A stretch of DNA of 64,000 nt from Sandaracinaceae bacterium (lineage in GTDB: Bacteria; Myxococcota_A; Polyangia; Polyangiales; Houyiibacteriaceae), in NCBI GenBank assembly GCA_016706685.1, contig JADJJE010000008.1, positions 186,001-250,000 on the forward strand, given 5' to 3'. This document shows positions 24,391-32,799 of the stretch, piece after piece (positions within the stretch are counted from its first letter, which is position 1; each line of letters opens with the position of its first letter). The notes below the pieces were generated by a model. The model saw only the letters and a program-made list of their open reading frames with translations, was not told where the DNA came from and ran no database searches. The translations under genes were made by a program, and so were the position numbers.

Positions 24391-24725
24391 GTCAGAAACC
24401 GGAGGCGGAACATTCCCGGCGGGTCGGACCACACAGACAAGTACCGTCCACAGCACGTCGGGCAATGCTGCACGAACGCTGTCCACAGATCTGGGTCTCC
24501 TTCCCAATCCCTCCAACGCCCCAACGTGTCCACGTCCCCACGGCGTGCGGCGTCATGAAACGCGTCCACGTCGGGCGAGTCCGTGAAGATCATCCCGACC
24601 GGTTGCTTCGGCGGCGACAGCGCAGACCCGCAACCAGGGCAACACCCAGTGTCCTCCTTTGGGGTGGCGTTCGCCGTCGACAGCGCGGCCCATAGCCTGC
24701 TGGTGATGCGCTTCAGGGGGTTCAT
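24354..24725 (-). CDS. Zinc-ribbon-like hypothetical protein
   Basis: 123 residues from the ATG at 24725. CCPGC (about 26-30) and CPTCC (about 88-92) suggest a metal site, separated by an acidic helical segment (PDVDAFHDAARRGDVDTLGRWRD). No signal peptide or membrane helix. The 3' end overlaps the doubtful ORF on the other strand. It is one of several small Cys-pair proteins in the 24-27 kb accessory stretch; function unknown. Confidence 0.6.
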   Translation of the reverse strand: MNPLKRITSRLWAALSTANATPKEDTGCCPGCGSALSPPKQPVGMIFTDSPDVDAFHDAARRGDVDTLGRWRDWEGDPDLWTAFVQHCPTCCGRYLSVWSDPPGMFRLRFLTYLVPMPDATDG

Positions 24726-24875
24726 CCGTGTTTCCAGAGAGGTACACCAACCGTGGCGCACGGCGCCAGGCGGCCACACCGGCGACACTTCATGCGCCAT
24801 GGGGTGAACGCCCCCACACCGGCGTGGCGTATGGCTCGAAGCCGGTCGAGCAGCGCGACGAAGAGCGCTAGTCGG

Positions 24876-25202
24876 TCATCGCGTGCGACGCAGCCCGCGC
24901 AGTCCCTCGTCCAACGCGTCAACGAGGTCGTCGTCGTCGCACTCCGTAGCGGACCCCTGGGAAAAGCACGCCACGAACCGCCCCGTCCCTGCTAGGTAGA
25001 CGGGGCCGTCTTCGAGACGGTGCAGCACCACGTCAAAGCGAGGCACGCCCCCCTCGTCGACAACCTCGCAGCGAGCGATGAGCTCTCCCATCGCGGGGTC
25101 GGCACGCCACGCGGCGAGCCTCCCGCCGAGCTGCTCGGCGAAGAGGCCGTCCACGGCTTCAAGCGGGATCCTGGGGAGCAGGCGAAAGTGGAGCTTCATC
25201 AT
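24876..25202 (-). CDS. Hypothetical cytoplasmic protein
   Basis: 108 residues from tandem ATGs at 25202/25199. Mixed alpha/beta: LHFRLLPRIPLEAVDGLFAE, then strands (VVDEGGVPRFDVVLHRLEDG) and an acidic helical end (CDDDDLVDALDEGLRG). No known motif. It is 43 bp downstream of the membrane protein gene at 25246-25863 and may be co-transcribed with it. Confidence 0.6.
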   Translation of the reverse strand: MMKLHFRLLPRIPLEAVDGLFAEQLGGRLAAWRADPAMGELIARCEVVDEGGVPRFDVVLHRLEDGPVYLAGTGRFVACFSQGSATECDDDDLVDALDEGLRGLRRTR

Positions 25203-25245
25203 TGGATCAATCACTCGCGATTCGATGTCGCTGACCGACGCCAGT

Positions 25246-25863
25246 TCAGAACGGGGTTCGGCCCCGCTGTTTCTCCTCACGCCGCTCGCGGAACGCGGCG
25301 GTCAGGAGCCCGATGAGCACAGGCACGGCGGCCGGGAAAGCACAGCAGAAGAAGCAGCCCGATCCTGGAAAGGACCCCGAGCGCCCGACCGCCGTGCACA
25401 GCTCGCGGACCTGGGCCGAAGCGTGGCGACCCGGTCGACTCGCGACGCCGCCCGTCGCTCGGTCCGGCTCGAGGTAGCTCGCAACGGAGCCTTCGGCGCA
25501 CAGCACGAGCTCTAGCTCGTCGTCGTCGTCCGCGTTGAGGCCACCGAAGAACCCAACGGGGCCTCCGGCGATCATCGGGTCGTACACAGGGTACTCATCA
25601 TCCAAGACAAGCGAATGGCCGTGGAACACCCTCACACAGTGTAGGGCCCCGTACGCCGACAACATCGAGCCCTCGCGCACGTGCTCGATTCGGTACCCGT
25701 CCCAGCGCACGTCACCGGCGGGCGTGAGCTGAGCCAGAGAGCGTGCGCTCCACCAGCGCATCGCCCCCATGGTTGACACCGTGAGGGCCGCGACGACGAT
25801 GAAGGCCAGGAGATATGAGCGACTCCTCACCACAGCGACTGTAGCCCAAGGTGTGGGGTTCAT
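25246..25863 (-). CDS. Hypothetical membrane protein with two helices
   Basis: 205 residues. An N-terminal membrane helix (about 17-35) is followed by a periplasmic-type domain with acidic loop NADDDDELEL and a Cys, then a second hydrophobic segment containing SGCFFCCAFPAAVPVLIGLL (about 168-188) and a basic tail (RERREEKQRGR). The tail basicity suggests the C-terminus is cytoplasmic. I do not recognise the family. Confidence 0.55.
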   Translation of the reverse strand: MNPTPWATVAVVRSRSYLLAFIVVAALTVSTMGAMRWWSARSLAQLTPAGDVRWDGYRIEHVREGSMLSAYGALHCVRVFHGHSLVLDDEYPVYDPMIAGGPVGFFGGLNADDDDELELVLCAEGSVASYLEPDRATGGVASRPGRHASAQVRELCTAVGRSGSFPGSGCFFCCAFPAAVPVLIGLLTAAFRERREEKQRGRTPF

Positions 25864-25999
25864 GCGCCGTGCTCAACACCTCCATTGACACGCATCAGTG
25901 CACAGCATATTCGAACCTCTCGATGACTCGAGAGGGCGTTCACGGATCCTGGGGCTCGCGCGTTGTGCATCACTCGCGCCCTGAACCGTGGCGGCGAGC

Positions 26000-26362
26000 A
26001 TGAGCGACACGTCATCCAACGAAGCACAATGGGTGCAGTACCCCTACTGCATCTCCATCTGCGTCCTGACGCTTCGGCGCAACTCGGCCCCGCAGCTCAT
26101 CCATCCCGGACAGAGCCGCGTGCTCGCCGGGCTGCCTTTCCTTTTCATCAGCCTCTTCTGCGGATGGTGGGGCTTTCCGTTTGGCCTGATCTATACGCCG
26201 CTGTGCATTGTCGGCGTGCTGAGTGGTGGACAAGTCGTTGGTGGCGTGGGGATACCGGGCACAGCGGGTGCAGCCAACAACGGGTGTGCGCAATGCAGGT
26301 CGCTCGACGTGGTCTTCGCTCTTGGCCAGACTCGCTGCCGAGCGTGCGGGCATCGCTCCTGA
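26000..26362 (+). CDS. Small membrane protein with C-terminal zinc ribbon
   Basis: 120 residues from the ATG at 26000 (a GTG at 25988 is also possible). Residues about 40-75 contain hydrophobic segments (LPFLFISLFCGWWGFPFGLIY, then CIVGVL), and the end carries CAQC (about 96-99) and CRAC (about 113-116). The arrangement, membrane hairpin plus zinc ribbon, recurs in the gene at 26893, where the order is reversed. No function can be assigned. Confidence 0.6.
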   Translation: MSDTSSNEAQWVQYPYCISICVLTLRRNSAPQLIHPGQSRVLAGLPFLFISLFCGWWGFPFGLIYTPLCIVGVLSGGQVVGGVGIPGTAGAANNGCAQCRSLDVVFALGQTRCRACGHRS

Positions 26363-26412
26363 ATGCTCGAGCCGCCCACCCCTGGGTCCGCACCCATGGC
26401 ACGCTGGCCGGC

Positions 26413-26607
26413 ATGTCACCTTCCCCCACCGACACGAGCATCCTCGAGTATCGCGTGCGTGTGCTCGCGCCCGGCGTGGTCCAGGCCACGTACATCAGCG
26501 AGGCAGAGGTCGAGGGCGTCATCGAGCGGGCGCGGCGGAGCTCGATCTGGTCCTGCATCGACGGCACGTGGCAGCTCCGCTTTCATCAGGGCACGCCCAT
26601 TGACTGA
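26413..26607 (+). CDS. Short hypothetical protein
   Basis: 64 residues from the ATG at 26413; a longer frame upstream overlaps the previous gene and is not credible. The sequence (ILEYRVRVLAPGVVQATYISEAEVEGVIERARRS) reads as strands and a helix with typical codon use, and starts 50 bp after the previous stop. Family not recognised. Confidence 0.45.
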   Translation: MSPSPTDTSILEYRVRVLAPGVVQATYISEAEVEGVIERARRSSIWSCIDGTWQLRFHQGTPID

Positions 26608-26649
26608 GCGCAGCGGTGGTCGACACTCGGGCTGTGCGGAGGCTCGGCG

Positions 26650-26879
26650 ATGAAGGATGAGTACGGGGTAGTCGATGTGCTCAGTGCGCTCGACCGAATC
26701 GAGGCCAAGCTGCTGCGGATGGGCGCTTCGTTCGAGCGCACTGCCACGTCGCGTGGACCACGCAGCACGTCGTCGACGGCGCGTGGCACGACGACAGCAA
26801 CACCGGGTGGTTGCTGACGCCCTTCTGGCTCCCGAAGCGCCAGGTGTTCAAGCAGAATCACATGATCACAGGCCAGTGA
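26650..26879 (+). pseudogene. Frameshifted short hypothetical gene
   Basis: An ATG at 26650 opens MKDEYGVVDVLSALDRIEAKLL, which degenerates after about 28 codons into Thr/Ser/Arg repeats. A neighbouring frame from about 26733 reads HVAWTTQHVVDGAWHDDS and ends GWLLTPFWLPKRQVFKQN to a stop at 26877-26879. One missing base near 26733 would join them into about 76 residues. Product unknown; the second half is the more protein-like part. Confidence 0.4.
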
Positions 26880-26892
26880 GGGAGAAAGCGCA

Positions 26893-27219
26893 GTGCGCTA
26901 CCCTGCTAGAGTGAACGTCGACGTCATCTACTGCGAGCTCTGCAACAACCCGTACCGGCGAGCCGCCGGGGCCTGTGACAACTGCGGGCAGTCCGGCGGC
27001 GTGGACTGGGACGCGCTCGCTGACGAAGCGCGCTCGCTGCGGGTGTATGTGATTGGGGGCTTCGGGCTGGCGCTGCTCGGACTCGTCATCACCTTCACGG
27101 TGACGCGTGGCGCGATGCTGCTGCTCGTCTTGCCGATCGGGTTCGGCGGCGTCCACCTCCAGCGACTGCTCGCCATCCAGCGCCTGCTCAAGAAGCGCAC
27201 GAAGCCTGAGGTCTTCTGA
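26893..27219 (+). CDS. Small protein with N-terminal zinc ribbon and two membrane helices
   Basis: 108 residues from a GTG preceded by GGGAGA; a second GTG at 26911 is in frame. CELC (about 14-17) and CDNC (about 28-31) form a likely zinc ribbon, followed by two membrane helices (about 52-70 and 74-92) and a basic tail. Zinc-ribbon-plus-helices proteins are widespread and uncharacterised. The 3' end overlaps the antitoxin remnant on the other strand by 32 bp. Confidence 0.6.
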   Translation: MRYPARVNVDVIYCELCNNPYRRAAGACDNCGQSGGVDWDALADEARSLRVYVIGGFGLALLGLVITFTVTRGAMLLLVLPIGFGGVHLQRLLAIQRLLKKRTKPEVF

Positions 27220-27390
27220 GCGAACCGCTGGCCTCCCGCTCCAGCCGTGGAACCACCTCGTCCGCCCAAGACTGCTCGATCTCACCAGGAGTGCGACCGA
27301 GACTCGTGAGCAGAGCGTTGGCGAGGACTCGCGCTCGTGATCGGAGAGGGAGAGGGCGTCTTCGAGAATCTTCTCGGCCGTGGAAGTCAC
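27188..27390 (-). pseudogene. Frameshifted addiction-module antitoxin (PF09720/TIGR02574-like)
   Basis: A GTG at 27390 opens VTSTAEKILEDALSLSDHE, the characteristic start of 'putative addiction module component' antitoxins. The frame then fails, but the neighbouring frame supplies ARVLANALLTSLGRTPGEIE followed by SWADEVVPRLEREASG to a stop at 27188. Joined, they make a family-like antitoxin of about 66 residues. The break lies in a CGCG context near 27334 and fits a small indel. No RelE/ParE partner is visible next to it, so this is probably a relic. Confidence 0.65.
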
Positions 27391-27522
27391 GCACGAACTG
27401 GAGGGAGCGGACGAAGCGTCGGCCAATCCCTGTGGCCTCGGCGAGGCGGCAGACGGCTGCACGACCTGGGCACCGTCTGGCCCGATCACCTCCAGTCCCC
27501 CACTGGCCGCCACCATGCGTCC

Positions 27523-28038
27523 CTACCACGTGAGTTGGAGCGTCGCGCCCCCCGTGTTCCCCTGCGAAGAGAACGACGCCACAGGGGTCATGGTCAGCGC
27601 ACCAATGCGCCGTCGCGCAGTCTGGCGCCGCGCCCCTGACGTGATGAGGCTCGGGACACCGGCGAAGAGCCACAGACCGCCCAAGCTCATGACCGCCATA
27701 CCCAAGCCGCCCACCCCAGGGCGGAACCCACGTTCGCAATCGCTGCAGAACAGCGGCGAGTACTCTGCGGCGAGGAACAAGCCTCCCACAATGAGTGCCA
27801 CAGACCCCACCATGCCGAGGCCGTATCCCCTCAAGCGGCGCGTCAGCACCGCATCGCGAGCTTCCAGTTCGGTGATGCTGTTGAGGCTCCTGAGCGAGGC
27901 CAGCCGATACGACGCCGGCTCTGCCGGGTGCGCTGGAGGGTGCACGAGCGACTGAGCATTGACGCCGCTCGCAGGCAGCGCACACGCGAGACCGAGAGCG
28001 ATGAGCACCGCGGCGAAGACACGGGAGATTGCAGTCAT
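27523..28038 (-). CDS. Exported membrane protein of unknown function
   Basis: 171 residues from the ATG at 28038, which gives a clear signal peptide (hydrophobic core VFAAVLIALGLACAL, cleavage near VNA-QS). A helical segment (SITELEARDAVLTRRLRGYG) is followed by two membrane helices (about 70-95 and 105-128) separated by a loop with CSDC. The upstream in-frame extension is not credible. It is isolated between two remnants of accessory genes. Confidence 0.6.
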   Translation of the reverse strand: MTAISRVFAAVLIALGLACALPASGVNAQSLVHPPAHPAEPASYRLASLRSLNSITELEARDAVLTRRLRGYGLGMVGSVALIVGGLFLAAEYSPLFCSDCERGFRPGVGGLGMAVMSLGGLWLFAGVPSLITSGARRQTARRRIGALTMTPVASFSSQGNTGGATLQLTW

Positions 28039-28360
28039 GTCGCGGGTTTTGCAGCACCCGTGCCATGCCAGATGTTCGACTTTTCTGACCACTCGACCGG
28101 TTTTCGTCGCCCGGTGTGCGCGACGGGCACACGGGCTGTGACTGCACGGCACAGACGCGAAGTCCGCGCCGAAGTGCTCGCCGAGGAGACTTCGACGGCC
28201 TTCGTCCGCATCGCGGGTCGGGGTCATCAGGGTGCTCTGGCGCAAGTCTATGGCGTCTTTGCGCACGACGACGGAGCCTGGGGCCACGTGGTCATCGGTG
28301 GCGCCGACGCGGCGTTGGGTTCGGTCTACCGCTGGCCGACTTGCGGCGCCTGGGCCGCAT
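28039..28360. other. Gap before abiEi, possible gene remnant
   Basis: One plus-strand frame reads EETSTAFVRIAGRGHQGALA and GAWGHVVIGGADAALGS without a credible start or ribosome site. It looks like residual coding sequence, but no family is recognised. Confidence 0.25.
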
Positions 28361-28406
28361 GTTCCATAATGCATACACTCACGCTCATATGATTGCGTAA
28401 CGGAAC
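28361..28406. promoter_or_regulatory. Imperfect inverted repeat in front of abiEi, candidate AbiEi operator/promoter
   Basis: GTTCCATAATGCA (28361-28373) and TGCGTAACGGAAC (28394-28406) are complementary at 10 of 13 positions. The right arm ends at the base before the abiEi ATG, leaving no room for a Shine-Dalgarno. CATAAT inside the left arm with TTGCGG 18 bp upstream is a possible promoter. AbiEi antitoxins are known to repress their own operon through inverted repeats. Confidence 0.5.
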
Positions 28407-28994
28407 ATGACCTCTGACCTCGTCGCTGCATTTGGCAAAGGCATCCTGCGCACTCGCGACCTCGAGGCTCGCGGCTTCGCCCGGGCTCAGCTCAGCCGCT
28501 GGGTAGCGTCAGGCGAGCTGGTGCGTGTCGCGCGCGGTCTCTATGCGCTCCCGGAGCGCGAGATCGGCGAGCACGAAGCGGTGGTGCAAGTGGCGGCTCG
28601 CGTGGATGGCGCCATCATTTGCCTCCTGTCCGCGCTGCGGATTCACGAGCTCACCACACAGAACCCTTCCGAGGTTTGGCTGGCGCTGCCTCGGAGCGCG
28701 CGCACGCCTCGCCTGGAGTGGCCGCCGCTGCGCGTCGTGCGGTGGTCTGGGGCGGCGCTGACTGCGGGTGTGGTGGTGCGGGACATCGACGGAGTCGCGG
28801 TTTGGCTGACCACGCCCGCGCGCACCGTGGCCGACTGCTTCAAGCACCGCAGCGCGGTCGGCGTGGATGTCGCGATCGAAGCACTTCGGGACTACCGGCG
28901 CAGGCGCGCGGGCTCTATCGATGAGCTGATGGATGCGGCCGAGGTGTGTCGGGTCCGCCGAGTCATGCAGCCATACGTGGAAGCCATCACATGA
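28407..28994 (+). CDS. abiEi: AbiEi-type antitoxin (type IV toxin-antitoxin)
   Basis: 195 residues. The N-terminal winged helix (FGKGILRTRDLEARGFARAQ then LVRVARGLYALPE) is the AbiEi antitoxin domain; the C-terminal part (VRDIDGVAVWLTTPARTVAD, CFKHRS) matches the AbiEi C-terminal domain that blocks toxicity. The gene overlaps abiEii by four bases (ATGA). AbiEi represses the operon and neutralises the toxin without forming a stable complex, as described for AbiE systems. An inverted repeat abuts the start codon. Confidence 0.9.
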   Translation: MTSDLVAAFGKGILRTRDLEARGFARAQLSRWVASGELVRVARGLYALPEREIGEHEAVVQVAARVDGAIICLLSALRIHELTTQNPSEVWLALPRSARTPRLEWPPLRVVRWSGAALTAGVVVRDIDGVAVWLTTPARTVADCFKHRSAVGVDVAIEALRDYRRRRAGSIDELMDAAEVCRVRRVMQPYVEAIT

Positions 28995-29935
28995 AGCGCA
29001 GCAAGGGGGAGCCTCCCAAGAACGTTCCGGCCTCCATCAAGGGCCGCCTGCTCGCACTCGCGCGCAGTCAGAACGAAGACTTCAACGCCATCCTGACGCG
29101 CTACGTCCTCGAGCGACTCCTGCATCGCCTCGCCGCATCGGTGCATGGCCCGAGCTTCGTGCTGAAGGGGGCGACGCTCTTCGTGGTGTGGTCTGGCAAG
29201 CCCCATCGAGCGACCCGAGACGTCGACCTGCTCGGCTTCGGGAGTCCCGACCTCGGCCGCCTAGCGATGGTGTTTCGGGAGATCTGCGAAGCGGCGGTCG
29301 AAGACGACGGCCTGCGCTTCGACGGCGACTCGATCCAAGCAGCCCCCATCCGAGCGGATGCGGTCTACGACGGCGTGCGGGTGACGTTCCTGGTGTACCT
29401 CGGGTCCGCTCGTGTCCCGGTGCAGGTCGATGTCGGCTTCGGTGACGCAGCGCTGCCCTCGCCGGTACTCGTGGAGCTTCCCACGCTGCTCGCGCACCCC
29501 CGCCCCACACTCCGGGCGTATCGCCGCGAGGTCGCCATCGCGGAGAAGCTGCACGCCATGGTGGACCTCGGTGTCGCCAACAGCCGCATGAAGGACTACT
29601 TCGACGTATGGTTCCTCTCGCGGCACTTCGAGATCGACGGAGCTGATCTCGCCCTCGCGATTCAGTCCACGTTCGAGCGGCGCGAGACGCCGATCCCGTC
29701 CGGCATTCCCGTGGGACTTCGCAGTGAGTTCAGCGAGTCCGTGGCGAAGCTGGCTCAGTGGAAGGCGTTCGTCCGGCGAACGCGGCTGGCCGTCGAGGCT
29801 CCGTCACTTCCAGAAGCGGTGGCGGCGGTAGGCGCCCTGGCGCTGCCCGTGCTGCACGAGCTGGCAGAGGCCCGACCGTTCACCGGTACGTGGAACGCAT
29901 CAGGCAACACACGGTGGGTCCGCGAGGAGGCGTGA
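28991..29935 (+). CDS. abiEii: AbiEii-type nucleotidyltransferase toxin
   Basis: 314 residues from the ATG in the four-base overlap with abiEi. Core motifs are VLKGATLFVVW and TRDVDLLG (Asp-x-Asp metal site), followed by the conserved EVAIAEKLHAMVDLG and RMKDYFDVWFL segment seen in AbiEii proteins. In studied homologues the enzyme adds nucleotides to tRNA 3' ends and stops growth during phage infection. All motifs are present and the frame is unbroken, so the pair is likely active. Confidence 0.9.
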   Translation: MKRSKGEPPKNVPASIKGRLLALARSQNEDFNAILTRYVLERLLHRLAASVHGPSFVLKGATLFVVWSGKPHRATRDVDLLGFGSPDLGRLAMVFREICEAAVEDDGLRFDGDSIQAAPIRADAVYDGVRVTFLVYLGSARVPVQVDVGFGDAALPSPVLVELPTLLAHPRPTLRAYRREVAIAEKLHAMVDLGVANSRMKDYFDVWFLSRHFEIDGADLALAIQSTFERRETPIPSGIPVGLRSEFSESVAKLAQWKAFVRRTRLAVEAPSLPEAVAAVGALALPVLHELAEARPFTGTWNASGNTRWVREEA

Positions 29936-30040
29936 CCGTCCGAACCCAGGACGCGCGACCAAAGGTGCCATGCCCCGACGACGTGCCGCACGCGACGCTG
30001 GCCCGCCGCGAAAGAGCGTTGCCTGTGGTAGAACCACGGC

Positions 30041-30904
30041 ATGCCGTTCTCTCCCGAGATGAGCCACGCCTCTCTTGGCTTGGTGATGACGCTGACGGCG
30101 CTCTCAACCCTCGGCTGCGGAGCTGGCGGTGAGCACGTCGACCGCGAGAACGGCCATGTGGCGACAAGCCAGTGTGAGGAGGCTCGGTCGACTGGGCTCC
30201 GTGTCGTCGACTATGCAGGAGGTCGCATGGTGCGCGTGCGAACCCAGTTCACTGGCGCACCTGCGCGAGATACGACCCTCGAATACGAGGGCCCACGGCT
30301 GGTCGAGATCCATCAAGAAATTGGCGGAGCGCCGGCCTTTGAGGTCGTGTTGGCATACCGCTCCGATGGCCGCGTCGAGTCGGCGAGTGCCTACATGATG
30401 GAGGGTACGAGTCGGGGTCCTGAACAAGGCCGTCTAGTCTACCGATACGACGACATGGGTCGTCTAGTCCGCCGTGACCACGTGACGAACGGCGCTGTGA
30501 CGGCGCGTTGCAGCATCGCCTACGACACGCGTGGGAGCATCTCCACCCTAACCTGCGACCGTGTGCCGCCCGAAGACGGCGAGCCCGCGGACGTCACAAC
30601 ATTCCAGTACGACCCAGCAGGACGCGTCATGTCGTACGCGCGCGATGCAGAGACACACACGCTGACGTACGACTCGCAGGGTCGACTCGCGTCCCACACG
30701 ATCGAGGCCTTTGGCGAGGAGGATACAACGTTGTTCGAGCGTGACACGGCAGGGCGTCTGCTTGCTCGCCGTGCACGGGGCGCGAGGGACGCGATCTCAC
30801 TCGAGGGCGAGTTTCCCGCCGACTTTGAGTGCGGCGTGGGTCCACCCACACCAGCGGGGATGCCTCCCTCCTACGTCCTCGACTGGCTGAACGCTCCCCT
30901 CTAA
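30041..30904 (+). CDS. Lipoprotein with YD/RHS-like repeats
   Basis: 287 residues. The lipobox LSTLGC (Cys about 26) follows a short hydrophobic segment; the ATG at 30059 is an alternative start. The mature part has at least four degenerate YD repeats (LVYRYDDMGRLVRRDHV, FQYDPAGRVMSYARD, LTYDSQGRLASH, FERDTAGRLLARR), as in RHS and wall-associated repeats that form beta shells. It lacks a hyper-variable toxin tail, so it is not a typical RHS effector. A 5-bp hairpin (GTGGT-AGA-ACCAC) lies just upstream of the start. Confidence 0.75.
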   Translation: MPFSPEMSHASLGLVMTLTALSTLGCGAGGEHVDRENGHVATSQCEEARSTGLRVVDYAGGRMVRVRTQFTGAPARDTTLEYEGPRLVEIHQEIGGAPAFEVVLAYRSDGRVESASAYMMEGTSRGPEQGRLVYRYDDMGRLVRRDHVTNGAVTARCSIAYDTRGSISTLTCDRVPPEDGEPADVTTFQYDPAGRVMSYARDAETHTLTYDSQGRLASHTIEAFGEEDTTLFERDTAGRLLARRARGARDAISLEGEFPADFECGVGPPTPAGMPPSYVLDWLNAPL

Positions 30905-30915
30905 CGAGCTCGCAC

Positions 30916-32727
30916 TCAGCCACCACCCGCCTGGTACTTCTCCATCGCCAGGTGCCGCCCGTAGTAGTCCCCGAAGGTCGCGAGGAAGTTCTCCTTCTCG
31001 TACAGCTCGTGGACCTTGATCGAGCGCTTGCCGCCGATCAGCCCGCCGCCTCGTAGCTTCAGGTCCAGGTACTTGCCGAAGCGCCGGTCCTCGACACGCG
31101 CGTCCACGATCTGGCCGTAGGGCAGCGGGTCTTCGCCGTGGATGCGCACCTCGGCGTAGGTGAGGGTGACCTCCACGCCGCTTCCGTCGAAGGTCACGTC
31201 GGGGAAGAAGCGCAGCACGTGGGCCTCCTCTTCGGGCGTGTCCGGGCGGTAGCGGTAGGCGAGCTGGTGCTCGTGCACCTGCTTGAAGCGCGCCTCGTAC
31301 GTCTCCCACATGGCCTGCTCGAGCTCGCGGCCGCCTTCGACCTCGTCGAGCCACGTGGACTCGGTGTGCGGCTGCAGCACCTCCGCGACGCTGGCTGGGT
31401 CGGTGGGGACGCCCACCGCGGCGAGGCGCTCCTGCAGCGGCGGGTGCGAGTCATAGGGGTGGGGCACGGTCAGCGCGTCGAGCTCGGCGCGAAACTCGGA
31501 GGTCTGCACGAAGGGCAGGAAGCCAGTGGCCACGCGCTGGGCGATGCCGAGGTCCGCGTGCGTGCCGCTGGCCGAGAACAGGTTGTTCTCCACGCGCGTG
31601 CGGTACTGCGAGTACGCGGCGAGGCGCACGAGCGCGTGCCCGATGCCCTCGGCGCTGGTCTGCTCTGCGGCGAGGCGGTCTGCCCGGAACTCGTCTTCGC
31701 GCTGCTTCTGCGCCACCGCGAGCCCGACGAGGTCGCGGAACGCCCCCATGAACACGCCGATGGGGATGCTCAGCACTCCCTCGTAGAGGGCCCCGATGTA
31801 CTGGTCGAAGCGCGACAGCAGCAGGCCTCGCTTGCGCGAGTGCTGGGTGTCCCCGCCCGCGAAGTGCGCCATCTCGTGGGCCAGCACGGCGCTCGCCTCC
31901 GCGCGGGTCATGGTGTCCAGGAGCGGCAGGCTCACGTAGAGCGTGCGTCCTTCGAGCAGCTCGCTTCCGGTCTCGAGCGGGTGCTCGGTGACGAAGAAGT
32001 TGTCGTCGATGCCCGCCACGATCTGGTCGGGAGGCTCGGTGCCGAGCGCCTCGCAGAGCTGGTTCACGTGCGTGCGCAGGCCGCCGCACTGCTCTTCGTC
32101 GAGCCGCCGTCCCGAAACGAAGCCCGGCTGCGAGACGCGCCGGAAGATGGCCTGCACCACCTTCCACACCGCCATCGCCGCGAGCGCTCCGACCACGAGC
32201 ATGAGCTTGATGAAGTATCTCTCGGTGAGGATGGCCGTCACCCAGAACGACAGCCAGACCGCCAAGCCCGCCTGCAGGATGACCTCGGCCGCGCACAGCA
32301 GGCGGAGTCCCTCCCACCCGACGCGCAGCGCCAGCGCCTCGGCGGTGCGCGAGAGAAACGCCGCGAGCGCGCAGGCGAGCGCCAAGAGCAGCGCCAAGAG
32401 CGAGACCCCCAACGCCACGTACGCGGCCGTGCGAGCCCCCGCGAACTGGGCGTAGTCCGCGCACACCTCGTCGGCGAGCACGGGGTCGGGCCCCGCGCAG
32501 AAGCCCCCGTGGCGCAGCGCTTCGAGCTGGGGAGCCAACGTGGCCGCGTCGGGCGCCTCGGGGTCTCCGGCGGCGTCCGCGAGGATCGCCTCGATCACCT
32601 GGTCGTCGTAGTCGGTCTCGGCGTACCCCGCGAAGAAGAGTGCGAACGCGGGCAGTGCCGCAAGCGCCACCACAGACAAGCCCCAGCGCAGTGCCAGCGG
32701 GCGAACCAGACGTTGTCCCGTCTCCAT
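30916..32727 (-). CDS. M48-family zinc metalloprotease, membrane bound
   Basis: 603 residues from the ATG at 32727. Five to six membrane helices occupy the first 200 residues, with the family catalytic motif HEMAH (about residue 296) following ASAVLA, and a downstream Glu ligand in the EDEFRADRLAAE block. HtpX/Ste24-like enzymes of this family cleave membrane or misfolded proteins. The C-terminal about 170 residues are an extra domain (HEHQLAYRYRPD, TYAEVRIHGEDPLPYGQIVDA) not found in HtpX. It is convergent with the YD-repeat lipoprotein (11 bp between the stops). Confidence 0.85.
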   Translation of the reverse strand: METGQRLVRPLALRWGLSVVALAALPAFALFFAGYAETDYDDQVIEAILADAAGDPEAPDAATLAPQLEALRHGGFCAGPDPVLADEVCADYAQFAGARTAAYVALGVSLLALLLALACALAAFLSRTAEALALRVGWEGLRLLCAAEVILQAGLAVWLSFWVTAILTERYFIKLMLVVGALAAMAVWKVVQAIFRRVSQPGFVSGRRLDEEQCGGLRTHVNQLCEALGTEPPDQIVAGIDDNFFVTEHPLETGSELLEGRTLYVSLPLLDTMTRAEASAVLAHEMAHFAGGDTQHSRKRGLLLSRFDQYIGALYEGVLSIPIGVFMGAFRDLVGLAVAQKQREDEFRADRLAAEQTSAEGIGHALVRLAAYSQYRTRVENNLFSASGTHADLGIAQRVATGFLPFVQTSEFRAELDALTVPHPYDSHPPLQERLAAVGVPTDPASVAEVLQPHTESTWLDEVEGGRELEQAMWETYEARFKQVHEHQLAYRYRPDTPEEEAHVLRFFPDVTFDGSGVEVTLTYAEVRIHGEDPLPYGQIVDARVEDRRFGKYLDLKLRGGGLIGGKRSIKVHELYEKENFLATFGDYYGRHLAMEKYQAGGG

Positions 32728-32799
32728 GGGCGCACGATGGCACGTTCCCGCAGGCCGGCTCAACCCCGCGCATCGGCGAGCACGACGCCCGCCGCCCGG

